The notes under the pieces were generated by a model. The model did not search any database, was not told the DNA's origin, and saw nothing but the letters and a program-made list of their open reading frames with translations. Both the position numbers and the translations under genes were made by a program. A stretch of DNA of 64,000 nucleotides, taken from assembly GCA_002336245.1 (NCBI GenBank), contig DDDG01000013.1:1-64000 (forward strand), read 5' to 3'. The DNA is from Flavobacteriales bacterium UBA1986. Lineage in GTDB: Bacteria; Bacteroidota; Bacteroidia; Flavobacteriales_G; Salibacteraceae. Within the stretch, counting starts at the first letter, position 1. Each line of letters opens with the position of its first letter. This document shows, piece after piece, positions 15,985-24,406 of this stretch.

Positions 15985-17439
15985 ATGAGAACGGCCTTAC
16001 TGCTTCTTCTACTTATCCCAACAGGCCTGTACGCTCAACGCATTGAAGCTTACTTCAGCTATTGTGCATTCAATAGTCCGGAGTCGGGTCCGTACGTTGA
16101 GACGTATCTTACTGTTATGGGCAGAAGTGTCGAATACAAAAAGACACTCGAAGAGCAATACCAGGGCTCCGTAAATGTCACATACACTTTCCGAAAAGGA
16201 GATAAAGTAGAAGCAGTAAAAAAGTACAACCTACTCAGTCCACCCATCAGCGACACTCTTGAAAGCTTGGTCAACTTCATGGACCAACAACGCATTTTGA
16301 TTCCTAATGGGAATTACGAACTGGACATCGAGATTTCGGACGCCAATACAAAAACGAAACCCTACACTTCGATGCAATTGGTGGATTTGGAGTTCGAAGA
16401 GGCTGGCATGAGCATTTCCGACATTGAGTTGGTGGAGGATTTTAAGAAATCTGAAAACGCAGGGATGCTCACAAAAAGCGGTTACGACATTGTGCCTTAC
16501 GTAACGAATTACTTTCCGAAAAACCAGAACGAACTCAAATTTTACGTAGAACTCTACAACAGCAACAAAACCTTTGGTCCCGACGAGCAATACCTTCTGA
16601 AGTACTACATCCAGAAATACGAAAACCAAAAGCCACTGAATCATTGTATTGGTTTTTCCAAGCAAAATACTCGAGAGGTTTCAGTCTTGATGAAGGAGTT
16701 CAACATTCTTGACTTGCCTTCAGGCAACTACGAACTAGTAGTTGAAGCTCGAAATAAGAAAAATGAACTGGTCAAGCACAAGAAGCTCTTCTTTCAAAGA
16801 AGCAATCCAGACATACAAATGAACAGCAGTGAAATTGACCAATTGGAAATCATCAACACCTTTGCCGAAAAAATTCCTTGGGACAGTCTGAACTATTACA
16901 TTAAGAGTATGGTTCCCGTTTCCGACAAGGTTGAGGAACGATTCATTTTTGGTGAATTGTCAGACATTGAAGATCCCGAAATAAAGCGCAAATTTCTTTA
17001 CAGCTTTTGGACGAAAAGAGACTTATTGGACGCCGAGCGTTTATGGAATGAGCATAAAGCTAAAGTGGCTTACGTTGAAGCCAAATACTCAACTCATGTA
17101 AGAAAAGGCTTTGAATCGGATCGAGGAAGGATCTACCTAAAATATGGGGAACCAAACAGCATCGTAAAACGAGAACGGGACCCAGATGCCTATCCATATG
17201 AGATCTGGCAATATTACGTTCTTCCAGTGCGAAGCAATGCCCGCTTTGTGTTCTACAACACCGATTTGATTACCAATGAATATGTGCTGCTTCACTCAAA
17301 TGTTTTCGGCGAAATCAACGACTATCGTTGGGAAATGAAATTGAATCGACGAAGCAATCAAGGGGAGAACCTTGACCAAGAAGAATTCGACAATTACCAC
17401 GGTAAATGGTCGCGCGATTTATTTGACAATCCACGCTAA
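15985..17439 (+). CDS. GWxTD domain-containing exported protein
   Basis: The chosen ATG gives a 484-residue protein with a clear signal peptide (MRTALLLLLLIPTGLYAQ). The C-terminal ~130 residues match the GWxTD domain found in Bacteroidota: the signature appears as FLYSFWTKRDLLD, followed by FESDRGRIYLKYGEPNSI and YEIWQYY. The first 300 residues form beta-rich extracellular-type modules with no specific assignment. Function is unknown. An upstream TACCTTTG element supports this start over longer readings. A glycosyltransferase gene follows after 40 bp. Confidence 0.8.
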   Translation: MRTALLLLLLIPTGLYAQRIEAYFSYCAFNSPESGPYVETYLTVMGRSVEYKKTLEEQYQGSVNVTYTFRKGDKVEAVKKYNLLSPPISDTLESLVNFMDQQRILIPNGNYELDIEISDANTKTKPYTSMQLVDLEFEEAGMSISDIELVEDFKKSENAGMLTKSGYDIVPYVTNYFPKNQNELKFYVELYNSNKTFGPDEQYLLKYYIQKYENQKPLNHCIGFSKQNTREVSVLMKEFNILDLPSGNYELVVEARNKKNELVKHKKLFFQRSNPDIQMNSSEIDQLEIINTFAEKIPWDSLNYYIKSMVPVSDKVEERFIFGELSDIEDPEIKRKFLYSFWTKRDLLDAERLWNEHKAKVAYVEAKYSTHVRKGFESDRGRIYLKYGEPNSIVKRERDPDAYPYEIWQYYVLPVRSNARFVFYNTDLITNEYVLLHSNVFGEINDYRWEMKLNRRSNQGENLDQEEFDNYHGKWSRDLFDNPR

Positions 17440-17479
17440 TCGGGATTTCGATTAAACTTGCACTACCTAAGGCCGTCCC

Positions 17480-18508
17480 GTGAGCATTCCAAAAGTCGCC
17501 ATCGTTTTATTGAGCTACAACAGCTTGGATCTATTGAAGAAATTTCTTCCTGAAATTCAGGCATTCACACCAAGCTCAGCCGACTACCAGATTTACGTCA
17601 TAGACAACGCCTCTACCGATGGTACTTGGGATTACTTAGAGAATCAGGAAAGGGTTGAGCGCATACGAATAGAGATTAACCGTGGATTCACCAACGGATA
17701 CGTTGAATCTTTAGCGCAAATACAAGCAGAGTATTACGTTCTCATCAGCTCCGACATTGAAGTGACCGAAAATTGGTGCGAGCCCATCATCAACTACATG
17801 GATGCTCATCCAAATGTTGCTGCCTCTGGGCCGAAAATCATGTCCTACGATCGTCGAACCGAATTTGAATATGCTGGGGCAGCCGGAGGCTTCATCGACC
17901 ATATGGGTTATCCCTTTTGCCGAGGCCGAATGGTGAACGTCGCTGAAATCGATCGAGGTCAGTACGACGACGAAATGGAGGTCTTCTGGGTTTCGGGAGC
18001 CTGCATGTTTCTTCGGGCAAAAGATTACCATGCCGTAGGCGGTTTAGACAATAACTTCTACGCTCATATGGAAGAGATTGACCTCAGCTGGAGGTTGAAA
18101 CTCGTAGGACATGAAGTTCACTGCTATCCGAAGAGCAAGGTATATCACATGGGTGGCTACATCATCAAATATGGGAGCTCGGCTAAGGTTTACCAAAACC
18201 ATCGAAACAACCTGGTCATGCTGCTCAAAAACCTCCCCTTCCGGAAGCTACTTTGGGTGATTCCTTTGCGGATGTGTCTCGACGTTTTGACTCTCTTAAA
18301 GATGTACGCAGATGGTGAATTCAAGGCAAGCACAGGGATTAATCGCGCACACTACCATTTCTTGCTTTACTTTCGAAGATGGTGGAAATCTCGGAAAGAT
18401 GTTCAATCTCTTAAGCACAATCCCAACCTTAGTGGAATCTATCCAAAAAGTATGGTTTGGAAGTTCTTTGTTCAAGGCAAGAAAGAGTATCATCAGCTCG
18501 ATTGGTAG
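17480..18508 (+). CDS. family 2 glycosyltransferase
   Basis: This 342-residue protein has the GT2 nucleotide-sugar-binding fold: VAIVLLSYNSLDLLKKFLPE, VIDNASTDGTWDYL, NRGFTNGYVE and a DxD-like SSDIEV, then FWVSGACMFLRAKDY and AHMEEIDLSWRLK, typical of rhamnosyltransferase-like enzymes. It probably adds a sugar to a surface polysaccharide at the inner membrane face; donor and acceptor are unknown. The start is GTG. The next gene begins inside its 3' end. Confidence 0.88.
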   Translation: MSIPKVAIVLLSYNSLDLLKKFLPEIQAFTPSSADYQIYVIDNASTDGTWDYLENQERVERIRIEINRGFTNGYVESLAQIQAEYYVLISSDIEVTENWCEPIINYMDAHPNVAASGPKIMSYDRRTEFEYAGAAGGFIDHMGYPFCRGRMVNVAEIDRGQYDDEMEVFWVSGACMFLRAKDYHAVGGLDNNFYAHMEEIDLSWRLKLVGHEVHCYPKSKVYHMGGYIIKYGSSAKVYQNHRNNLVMLLKNLPFRKLLWVIPLRMCLDVLTLLKMYADGEFKASTGINRAHYHFLLYFRRWWKSRKDVQSLKHNPNLSGIYPKSMVWKFFVQGKKEYHQLDW

Positions 18509-19400
18509 CCTATTTTTCTGCCTTGCTCTCTCCGCTCAAAGCACTGGATTTCACATTCACATTTTAGGAATAGCCCAAGATGCTGGCTATCCGCAAGCCG
18601 ACTGCAGAAAGGAATGTTGCGAGGCCGTTCATTCAGGAACTCAAAAAGGAGCATCCCCTACTTCTATTGCTATTATAGACAAGGATTCGTCGCGCTTTTG
18701 GTTGCTGGAAGCAAGCCCTGAAATTCGCGATCAGCTCAGAATGGTGCAGGAGAAATTTCCAAAATGCAGCTTGGCTGGCATCCTCATTACCCACGCCCAC
18801 ATAGGTCATTACTTAGGCTTAGCTCAATTGGGACGAGAAGTGATGGGTGCTAAATCGGTGCCTGTTTATGTCCTTCCAAGAATGAAAAAATTTCTTGAAA
18901 CCAACGGACCATGGCAACTGCTCGACAGCTTGGGAAACATCGAATTGAGACCACTTGAATTCGGTAATGAGACTCAGCTCTCGAAAGACTTAAAGCTTCG
19001 CCCTGTAAAGGTTCCACACAGAGATGAATACTCTGAAACCGCAGCCTTTGACATCAGTTCTAAGAAAAGTCGCATGCTCTTTGTTCCCGATATTGATTCT
19101 TGGGACAAGTGGGATTTAAAAATTGAAGACATTCTTACTCTTTTTAAGTATGCCTTCCTCGACGCCACTTTCTTCAGCGACAATGAACTTTCTGGGAGAC
19201 CAATGGCTGAAATTCCTCATCCAAGAGTCACACAAAGTATGGATCGCCTTCATGGATTAAGCAAAAAAGAAAAAGGCATTGTTCACTTCATTCATATGAA
19301 TCATACCAATCCGATTCTTAGAAATTCTCCAGAACGACAAGCAGTGCTCGATGTTGGCTTCAACATCTCCTCAGAAAATACAGTACTCCCCTTTCCATGA
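18468..19400 (+). CDS. PqqB-like metallo-beta-lactamase-fold hydrolase, exported
   Basis: The product carries the MBL-fold metal motif in the PqqB form, ILITHAHIGHYLGLAQLG, and a later FVPDIDSWDKW aspartate. PqqB-like proteins outside PQQ clusters are of unknown function, and no other pqq gene is present. I chose the TTG at 18468 because it gives a signal peptide (KARKSIISSIGSLFFCLALSAQ) and overlaps the glycosyltransferase by only 41 bp; longer in-frame readings would overlap it by up to ~200 bp. The start is uncertain. It overlaps the next gene by 4 bp (ATGA). Confidence 0.7.
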   Translation: MFKARKSIISSIGSLFFCLALSAQSTGFHIHILGIAQDAGYPQADCRKECCEAVHSGTQKGASPTSIAIIDKDSSRFWLLEASPEIRDQLRMVQEKFPKCSLAGILITHAHIGHYLGLAQLGREVMGAKSVPVYVLPRMKKFLETNGPWQLLDSLGNIELRPLEFGNETQLSKDLKLRPVKVPHRDEYSETAAFDISSKKSRMLFVPDIDSWDKWDLKIEDILTLFKYAFLDATFFSDNELSGRPMAEIPHPRVTQSMDRLHGLSKKEKGIVHFIHMNHTNPILRNSPERQAVLDVGFNISSENTVLPFP

Positions 19401-20500
19401 GACGAACACAGCTTGTTTTATGCCTCTTCTCCATCTTAACCTCCGCCTGCAACAAAGGAGAAGATCGGAGCTTTTCTAGCTGGTATGAAGCCCGTTATGA
19501 AAAGAGCGCTTGCTTGGAATCTCTTCCAGAAGCACGGACATTCACCACCTTTTCAGACAGCCTTCTTGTGGACAGCATTTACCGCTCAATGATGGGGCCC
19601 TACGAACGCAAGAATTTTGAAATTGAATCTTCTGATTCTTTGATTTGGATTGTAGGTTACGAGGTGGAGGTGCTTGGCTCGGATTCGGCTTCAGCACAGT
19701 TTCTTTGTCATTCGAACTTGAATTTACAGGAAGCCAAGAAGCTACCTTGGAGCAGCAACTTTGAGAGCTACAACTCACGCGTTTTCACGCTTTCTCAAGG
19801 AATTGACTCAGTGCGCTTCCCAATAGGTTTTGGCATTCCACTTCCAGGCACACAAGTGTTCGAACTCGTCTCGCAGGTTTTAAACGACAACATCCGCCCC
19901 GTAAATGCCCAAGTTCAGCATCGAATCAAATTGCACTACTACAATGAATCTGATTTGGAATGTGCACTGCGACCTCTTGACCAACAAGCGATTTTCATTT
20001 TCAAACAATACGAAGGACCTCAAGGGCTTTTCGGACAAGAGGCGAACAAAGTAGATCGATTGCGGCAACCTTCCTGCGGATTCGAGGAAGTCATTATAGC
20101 CGACAGCAGCGCGCCCTTCAATCAGTTCCACGATCCGCAAGGGAGACGATTTACGGGACATTGGAAAGTGTTTCCTGGAGAAGAGCGCATTAAAATGGAC
20201 ATCACCCAATTGCTGAAACCCAAAGACGAGGTCTTCATTCATTTCATTTTGTGTCATGTTCATCCCTTCTGTGAGGAATTGATTCTGCGCGATGAAACGG
20301 AAGGTCGTGAATTGTATCGTTCCAACATTCAGTCTTACGCAGAGGGAATTGGCTTGATTCAGGTTCCATTCTACTCCAGCAGAGAAGGCCTTGAGCTGAA
20401 AGAAGGACACCTCTATTCATTTGAGAGTTACTACAACAACAGAAGTTCCGACACCCTTTCGGCCATGTCGGTGATGTACACCTACACTTCAGTTCACTGA
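19397..20500 (+). CDS. lipoprotein of unknown function
   Basis: The 367-residue protein begins with a lipoprotein signal (MRRTQLVLCLFSILTSACNK, lipobox TSAC). The rest is beta-rich with many aromatic residues and several cysteines; I recognise no family. Its ATGA overlap with the PqqB-like gene indicates translational coupling, so the two probably act together in the envelope. Confidence 0.65.
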   Translation: MRRTQLVLCLFSILTSACNKGEDRSFSSWYEARYEKSACLESLPEARTFTTFSDSLLVDSIYRSMMGPYERKNFEIESSDSLIWIVGYEVEVLGSDSASAQFLCHSNLNLQEAKKLPWSSNFESYNSRVFTLSQGIDSVRFPIGFGIPLPGTQVFELVSQVLNDNIRPVNAQVQHRIKLHYYNESDLECALRPLDQQAIFIFKQYEGPQGLFGQEANKVDRLRQPSCGFEEVIIADSSAPFNQFHDPQGRRFTGHWKVFPGEERIKMDITQLLKPKDEVFIHFILCHVHPFCEELILRDETEGRELYRSNIQSYAEGIGLIQVPFYSSREGLELKEGHLYSFESYYNNRSSDTLSAMSVMYTYTSVH

Positions 20501-20534
20501 TGTTAATTTCTTTCGCATTCTTCTCTTGAAGAAT

Positions 20535-20542
20535 TACATTTG
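20535..20542 (+). promoter_or_regulatory. promoter -7 element of the 20546 gene
   Basis: TACATTTG matches TAnnTTTG and ends 3 bp before the ATG at 20546, so the transcript should start at or next to the start codon. Confidence 0.5.
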
Positions 20543-20545
20543 GGC

Positions 20546-20809
20546 ATGATTTCCAACTTTTTTCAAACTCGAAAACCAAAGCGCTTCGAAATGCAGACTC
20601 GGTACTACGATGCCGATAAAGAAGCCTTTCAAAAACGTGTTGAAATGTCGAAGTGGGAAGCTGACAATCCGGAACATCCTGCGGTTCATTTTAGAAAGCA
20701 TTGGGAGAAAAGAGGTCGACAAAGAGCCAATCAAGGATCGAATAAGCGAATTATTATGATTGCAGGTGTACTCTTTGCCTTGGCGTATTCCATCTATCGC
20801 TTTCTTTGA
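20546..20809 (+). CDS. small basic protein with C-terminal membrane anchor
   Basis: This 87-residue protein has a charged N-terminal part (YYDADKEAFQKRVEMSKWEA, HFRKHWEKRGRQR) and a single C-terminal hydrophobic segment (IIMIAGVLFALAYSIYRFL). It would be tail-anchored in the inner membrane. A TTG two codons upstream lies within the promoter -7 element, so the ATG at 20546 is the likelier start. It precedes mutL by 24 bp. I do not recognise the family. Confidence 0.65.
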   Translation: MISNFFQTRKPKRFEMQTRYYDADKEAFQKRVEMSKWEADNPEHPAVHFRKHWEKRGRQRANQGSNKRIIMIAGVLFALAYSIYRFL

Positions 20810-20833
20810 ATCAACATTTGAGATTCAAAGCAC

Positions 20834-22618
20834 TTGGCTGAAATTATTCAAGTTTTACCCGATTCTGTTGCCAACCAGATTGCCGCTGGTGAAGTCATAC
20901 AGCGTCCTGCCTCAGTTTTGAAGGAATTGATGGAGAACTCCATCGACAGTGGGGCAAGTCGCATTGAAATTCACATCAAAGAAGCCGGGAAAAACCTCAT
21001 CCAGGTCATAGACAATGGCTCGGGAATGTCGGAAATTGATCTTCGCTTAGCCATCGAACGTCATGCAACCAGCAAAATTCGCAAAGCCGAAGATCTCTTT
21101 GAAATCCGTAGCATGGGCTTTCGGGGTGAGGCACTTCCCTCCATCGTATCTGTAAGTCAGACGGAAATTAAATCTAAGACTGCACAACAAGAAACAGGTG
21201 TATTGCTCTCTGTAGAGGGCAGTGTTGTAAGTAAACAAGAGGCTGTTGTATGCAAAGACGGCACAAGCATTCGAGTTAAAAATCTCTTCTACAACATACC
21301 CGCTAGACGCAAATTTCTGAAGTCGAATCAAGTGGAATTCAAGCACATTCTAGAGCAGTTTCAGCGCTCTGCAATGGCCTTTCCTGAAATTCACTTTGAA
21401 TTGATACAGGACGGAAAAACATATTTACAATTACCAGCGAGCAATCGAAAGCAACGCATCATCGGAATCATGGGCAAGCGCTTCAATGAAGCCCTCGTAA
21501 ACCTCAAGGAAGAAACTGAAATTGCCAACATTCACGGATTTCTAGGCAAACCTGAAATTGCGAAAAAAGGTCGCGGCGAACAGTACCTCTTTGTCAACGA
21601 TCGCTTCATCAAAAGTCCGTATTTGCATCACGCCATCGTGGGAGCCTATCAAGATCTCATACCGCAAGGCACCAATCCGTCCTACTTCATTTTCTTCGAG
21701 GTAGAACCCGACAGCATCGACATCAACATTCATCCGACAAAAACTGAAATCAAGTTTGCTGACGAACACGCCATCTATGCCATACTAAAGTCGGTAGCGC
21801 GAAGGTCTTTGGGAGCAAACAACATCAGTCCAAGCTTAGATTTTGACCGGATTCCTTCTTTGGACATTCCTATGAACCGGACCCCTCCACAAGCCGCACC
21901 GGAAATTGAGGTAAATAAGAGTTACGACCCTTTTTCTTCTCCTAGGGAAACTCCGAAAAGGCAAAACAGCTTAGACTTTGAGCTTCCGCCTATGCTCCAA
22001 CAAGTGCCTATGGAAGTCCCAGATAGCAAACAAACTGAAATAGCAATCGAAGCTTTTGGTGGGTCGAAATTTTTCCAAATTGGATACAAATACCTTGTTT
22101 CTAAAGTAAAGTCGGGCTTAATGCTCGTCAACATCTACAGAGCCTTTGAGCGCATTTTGTACGAGCAAAATGTGCACGCTTTGGCGAACGAAAAGAATCT
22201 TTCCCAAAAACAAATGTTCCCCGAACTGGTTGAATTGAATGCAGTCGAATACGAACAAGCCATTGAAATGAAAGATCAACTTTCGCTGCTTGGCTTCGAT
22301 TACGAAAGCATGGGAAGTCACACAATATCCATCAATGGTATTCCGACATTAGCAGAGCAATCTGAAGCGACGCAATTGTTCCACAATTTGCTTTCTGAAT
22401 TTAGAGAAACGGAACAAAAGGAACAATTGGGGAAATTGGATCGCTTGGCTAAAAGTGTTGCGCGTGCGGAAGCAAGCGGATTCCGAAGGGAATTGAAACA
22501 TGAAGAAATGGAGGACCTCATCGATCGATTGTTTGCCTGCGAGCAGCCAAACTACACTCCGACTGGGAAGACGATTATGAGCATAATGAACTTGGATGAA
22601 TTGGATCAGCGTTTTTAG
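20834..22618 (+). CDS. mutL: DNA mismatch repair protein MutL
   Basis: The 594-residue protein starts at TTG (no suitable ATG). The N-terminal GHKL ATPase is intact: NQIAAGEVIQRPASVLKEL, ENSIDSGAS, DNGSGMSE, SMGFRGEALPSI and FYNIPARRKFLK. A variable linker (~330-400) leads to the C-terminal dimerisation domain. The site corresponding to the endonuclease motif DQHA(X)2E(X)4E reads NIYRAFERILYE (residues 433-444): the catalytic Asp is Asn and QH is IY. It acts between MutS recognition and strand removal; whether it can nick DNA is doubtful. It heads a run with two rhomboid genes. Confidence 0.95.
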   Translation: MAEIIQVLPDSVANQIAAGEVIQRPASVLKELMENSIDSGASRIEIHIKEAGKNLIQVIDNGSGMSEIDLRLAIERHATSKIRKAEDLFEIRSMGFRGEALPSIVSVSQTEIKSKTAQQETGVLLSVEGSVVSKQEAVVCKDGTSIRVKNLFYNIPARRKFLKSNQVEFKHILEQFQRSAMAFPEIHFELIQDGKTYLQLPASNRKQRIIGIMGKRFNEALVNLKEETEIANIHGFLGKPEIAKKGRGEQYLFVNDRFIKSPYLHHAIVGAYQDLIPQGTNPSYFIFFEVEPDSIDINIHPTKTEIKFADEHAIYAILKSVARRSLGANNISPSLDFDRIPSLDIPMNRTPPQAAPEIEVNKSYDPFSSPRETPKRQNSLDFELPPMLQQVPMEVPDSKQTEIAIEAFGGSKFFQIGYKYLVSKVKSGLMLVNIYRAFERILYEQNVHALANEKNLSQKQMFPELVELNAVEYEQAIEMKDQLSLLGFDYESMGSHTISINGIPTLAEQSEATQLFHNLLSEFRETEQKEQLGKLDRLAKSVARAEASGFRRELKHEEMEDLIDRLFACEQPNYTPTGKTIMSIMNLDELDQRF

Positions 22619-22621
22619 AGC

Positions 22622-23470
22622 ATGCAAATAAGAGCTGGCGGATTTTCGGTATTGCCTCCGGTGGTGAAAAACCTCATCATCATCAATGCCTTGATGTTTT
22701 TGTCAACCATCGCATTGCAGCGCACAGGCATCGACCTCACCGACCTCTTAGGCCTGCACTATTTCGGCTCAGAGGCCTTCAGACCTCATCAGATCATCAC
22801 GTACATGTTCATGCATGGAAGCTTTGGGCACCTCTTCTTCAATATGTTCGCCGTGTGGATGTTTGGCTCTGCCATTGAAAATCTTTGGGGCCCCAAACGA
22901 TTCCTCCTTTATTACATTCTCACTGGAATTGGCGCGGCCATTCTTCACTATCTCATCGTTTGGTACAATATGGCTCCCGACATTGCATGGATGGAAGGTT
23001 TCATTGCCAACCCGAGTGTTGAATACGCCGAGGCCATGTTCAATGAGTTCCGATTCAGTAGCGGAATTTTACAGAATTACGGCTTGGAAAGCGGTTATGC
23101 CAATTTCGTTGAAGCGGTGAACAGCATGCAAAATGCTACCGCCGATTCCAAAAGCGCAAACGTGGCTTCCAACTTTATGGCCAGCTACCTAGAAGCATAT
23201 AAAAGCGCTCCCAATGTAGTAGGCGCTTCAGGCTCCCTCTTTGGCTTGCTGTTGGCCTTCGGAATGATGTTTCCAAACCAACACATCTTCTTACTCTTCT
23301 TTCCCTTTCCCATCAAAGCAAAGTACTTCGTGTTGGGCTATGGCTTAATAGAACTCTTTTCAGGAATACAGAACAGTCAAGGCGATAATGTCGCCCACTT
23401 TGCACACTTAGGAGGCATGTTATTCGGTTATTTACTCATTCGACTTTGGAAGAGTAAAAAAGTATTCTAA
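22622..23470 (+). CDS. rhomboid family intramembrane serine protease
   Basis: This 282-residue rhomboid has the dyad S203 in VGASGSLFGLLLAFG and H262 in HFAHLGGMLFG, plus MFMHGSFGHLFFNMFAVWMF. A ~75-residue hydrophilic insertion between membrane helices (DIAWMEGFIANPSVEYAEAM onward) includes a loop seen in many Bacteroidota rhomboids. It begins 3 bp after mutL and its stop overlaps the ATG of a second rhomboid, so the three genes are probably one transcript. Confidence 0.92.
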   Translation: MQIRAGGFSVLPPVVKNLIIINALMFLSTIALQRTGIDLTDLLGLHYFGSEAFRPHQIITYMFMHGSFGHLFFNMFAVWMFGSAIENLWGPKRFLLYYILTGIGAAILHYLIVWYNMAPDIAWMEGFIANPSVEYAEAMFNEFRFSSGILQNYGLESGYANFVEAVNSMQNATADSKSANVASNFMASYLEAYKSAPNVVGASGSLFGLLLAFGMMFPNQHIFLLFFPFPIKAKYFVLGYGLIELFSGIQNSQGDNVAHFAHLGGMLFGYLLIRLWKSKKVF

Positions 23471-24351
23471 TGGCATCAATACTAGAAGACCTAAAAGGAA
23501 CATTTCGAGATTCATCCAAGCTGTTGGAACAGATTGTTGTGATTACGGCCGGCGTGTTTGTCATCAACAACATCTTTTTAAACCTAGTTGGTTTCAGACT
23601 AGAACCTTGGTTTGCTCTTCATGGCTCTTTTCTGGAAGCACTTATTTTCCCTTGGTCTTTCGTGAGCTATATGTTCTTGCATGCGAGCTTCTTTCACATC
23701 CTATTCAATATGCTCTGGCTCTATTGGATTGGAAAACTCATCGTTGAATATCTAGGCATTCGAAAGTTCGCCACCATCTATTTCATGGGTGGAATGCTTG
23801 GGGGACTCGCTTACGTTCTAGCCTTCAACATTTTTGAATTTATGGGCATTCCAATGGGCGGTCGATTGATTGGCGCATCCGCTGGAGTGATGTCGGTGGT
23901 GGTGGCTGCTGGAGTTTTGCTTCCCGACTACGAAATCCGCCTCTTTCTTTTCGGCAATGTAAAACTAAAGTACATCGCACTTGCGTCCTTCGTCCTGACA
24001 ACACTTCTTGATTTTTCTGTAAACACAGGAGGGAAACTTGCTCATGCCGGAGGTGCATTGTTCGGTTTTATGTACATCCGTCAGCTCAGAAGTGGAACCG
24101 ACATGTCCATCAACTTCTTCAAATTCATCGACTTACTGAAAAGTCCTTTCAAGAAGAAACCCAATATGCGGGTAGTACGCGATGAACCTAAAAAAAGATC
24201 TGTACCCAGCAGCTCTAAGAAGTCAGCAATTAGTTCTGAAGAGAAACAGCGAAAAACAGATCTCATTCTCGATAAGATTTCAAAATCAGGCTACGACAGC
24301 CTCACCGCAGAAGAAAAGGATTTCCTTTTCCACATAAGCGATCGGGACTAA
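23470..24351 (+). CDS. rhomboid protease with C-terminal cytosolic tail (DUF6576-like)
   Basis: The 293-residue protein has S137 in IGASAGVMSVVVA (GxSA rather than GxSG) and H192 in KLAHAGGALFGF, so the dyad is complete. The last ~65 residues are hydrophilic: a Lys/Ser-rich linker and then LDKISKSGYDSLTAEEKDFL, the short helical motif often appended to rhomboids in this phylum. It overlaps the preceding rhomboid by one base (TAATG). Adjacent, divergent rhomboids may form a pair with different substrates; this is inference. Confidence 0.9.
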   Translation: MASILEDLKGTFRDSSKLLEQIVVITAGVFVINNIFLNLVGFRLEPWFALHGSFLEALIFPWSFVSYMFLHASFFHILFNMLWLYWIGKLIVEYLGIRKFATIYFMGGMLGGLAYVLAFNIFEFMGIPMGGRLIGASAGVMSVVVAAGVLLPDYEIRLFLFGNVKLKYIALASFVLTTLLDFSVNTGGKLAHAGGALFGFMYIRQLRSGTDMSINFFKFIDLLKSPFKKKPNMRVVRDEPKKRSVPSSSKKSAISSEEKQRKTDLILDKISKSGYDSLTAEEKDFLFHISDRD

Positions 24352-24393
24352 TTTCCCTTTTGCTGGAAGTGTGTTCTAGGGCCTTCAAATCAT

Positions 24394-24401
24394 TAAATTT
24401 G
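24394..24401 (+). promoter_or_regulatory. promoter -7 element of mtaB
   Basis: TAAATTTG followed by CCGCC lies 5 bp before the GTG start at 24407; the same TAAATTTGCCGCCG sequence precedes folE at 37703. It predicts a leaderless mtaB mRNA. Confidence 0.55.
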
Positions 24402-24406
24402 CCGCC

